Positions 33,692 through 33,737 of a DNA stretch of 33,737 nt are shown here, in pieces; positions within the stretch are counted from its first letter, which is position 1; every line of letters starts with the position of its first letter. Under the pieces are notes generated by a model that was given only the letters and a program-made list of their open reading frames with translations, did not search any database and had not been told where the DNA came from. Position numbers and translations under genes: made by a program. The stretch covers positions 1 through 33,737 of the forward strand of contig JAFGQJ010000112.1 of the NCBI GenBank assembly GCA_016935715.1. The letters are read 5' to 3'. The stretch is from Spirochaetales bacterium. Lineage in GTDB: Bacteria; Spirochaetota; Spirochaetia; SZUA-6; DRHE01.

Positions 33692-33737
33692 GGGTGGATT
33701 CTACCGGAGCGATCGAGGAATGAACAGACGCCGCGGA

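Noticed and set aside
33692-33737. Possible start of a divergent gene (ATG at 33720)
   Set aside because: Only six codons are visible before the window ends and the ribosome site spacing is poor, so it cannot be judged.
1-33737. CRISPR arrays, tRNA/rRNA genes, insertion sequences, phage genes, attachment sites
   Set aside because: I looked for spaced direct repeats, cloverleaf-like segments, transposase or integrase motifs and terminal inverted repeats and saw none. A tRNA or covariance-model scan would settle small RNAs.

Overview
The window looks like a stretch of a moderately GC-rich bacterial chromosome, most likely from a free-living spirochaete. This is inference. It rests on three things: an archaeal-type V/A-ATPase operon (common in spirochaetes, Thermus, chlamydiae and some Firmicutes), substrate-binding proteins whose mature ends read 'FAGGGGEEQ' and 'FSGGAQEGAAP' (a style common in Spirochaetaceae), and several ROK-linked sugar ABC systems. 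I saw no tRNA, rRNA, CRISPR array, insertion sequence or phage gene.

Layout. (1) 61-8774, plus strand: a complete nine-gene V/A-type ATPase operon in the order G(H)-C-I-K-F-E-A-B-D, with many start/stop overlaps. A universal-stress-like protein overlaps the last ATPase gene. It is followed at short spacing by a nitrogen-type PTS IIA protein and a cytoplasmic gamma-glutamyltransferase-like Ntn hydrolase (to 11366). (2) 11456-17171, minus strand: ROK regulator, sugar-binding protein, MalF-like and MalG-like permeases and a divergent NagA-like deacetylase. (3) 17377-19740, plus strand: a DegT/StrS sugar aminotransferase and a zinc-dependent medium-chain dehydrogenase, behind a strong promoter divergent from the ROK gene. 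(4) 19804-23861, minus strand: a second sugar ABC importer with one MalF-like and two tandem, duplicated MalG-like permeases. (5) 24139-32883, plus strand: a second NagA-like deacetylase, a neutral-ceramidase-like amidohydrolase, a molybdopterin oxidoreductase, an HxH amidohydrolase, two uroporphyrinogen-decarboxylase-fold proteins (the second broken by an internal deletion and frameshift) and a nucleosidase-like protein. (6) 32840-33691, minus strand: a PHP-family histidinol-phosphatase-like gene overlapping the previous one tail to tail.

How they may work together. Regions 2 to 5 form a 21-kb catabolic island: two importers without their own ATPase, two paralogous N-acyl-aminosugar deacetylases, a ceramidase-like amidase, an aminotransferase plus a sugar/cyclitol dehydrogenase, and an unusual redox/UroD-fold tail. 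The simplest reading is uptake and deacylation of N-acylated amino sugars or aminocyclitols, followed by oxidation and amino-group exchange. The substrate cannot be read from sequence. Divergent promoters at 17286-17313 and 23899-24115, palindromes over a -10 box and over a ribosome-binding site, and strong hairpins just after both binding-protein genes show the regulatory layout.

The most noteworthy points are this unassigned amino-sugar-type island with its second, mixed operon, the clear deletion-frameshift in the second UroD-fold gene, and the coupling of the V-ATPase operon to stress, PTS and Ntn-hydrolase genes.
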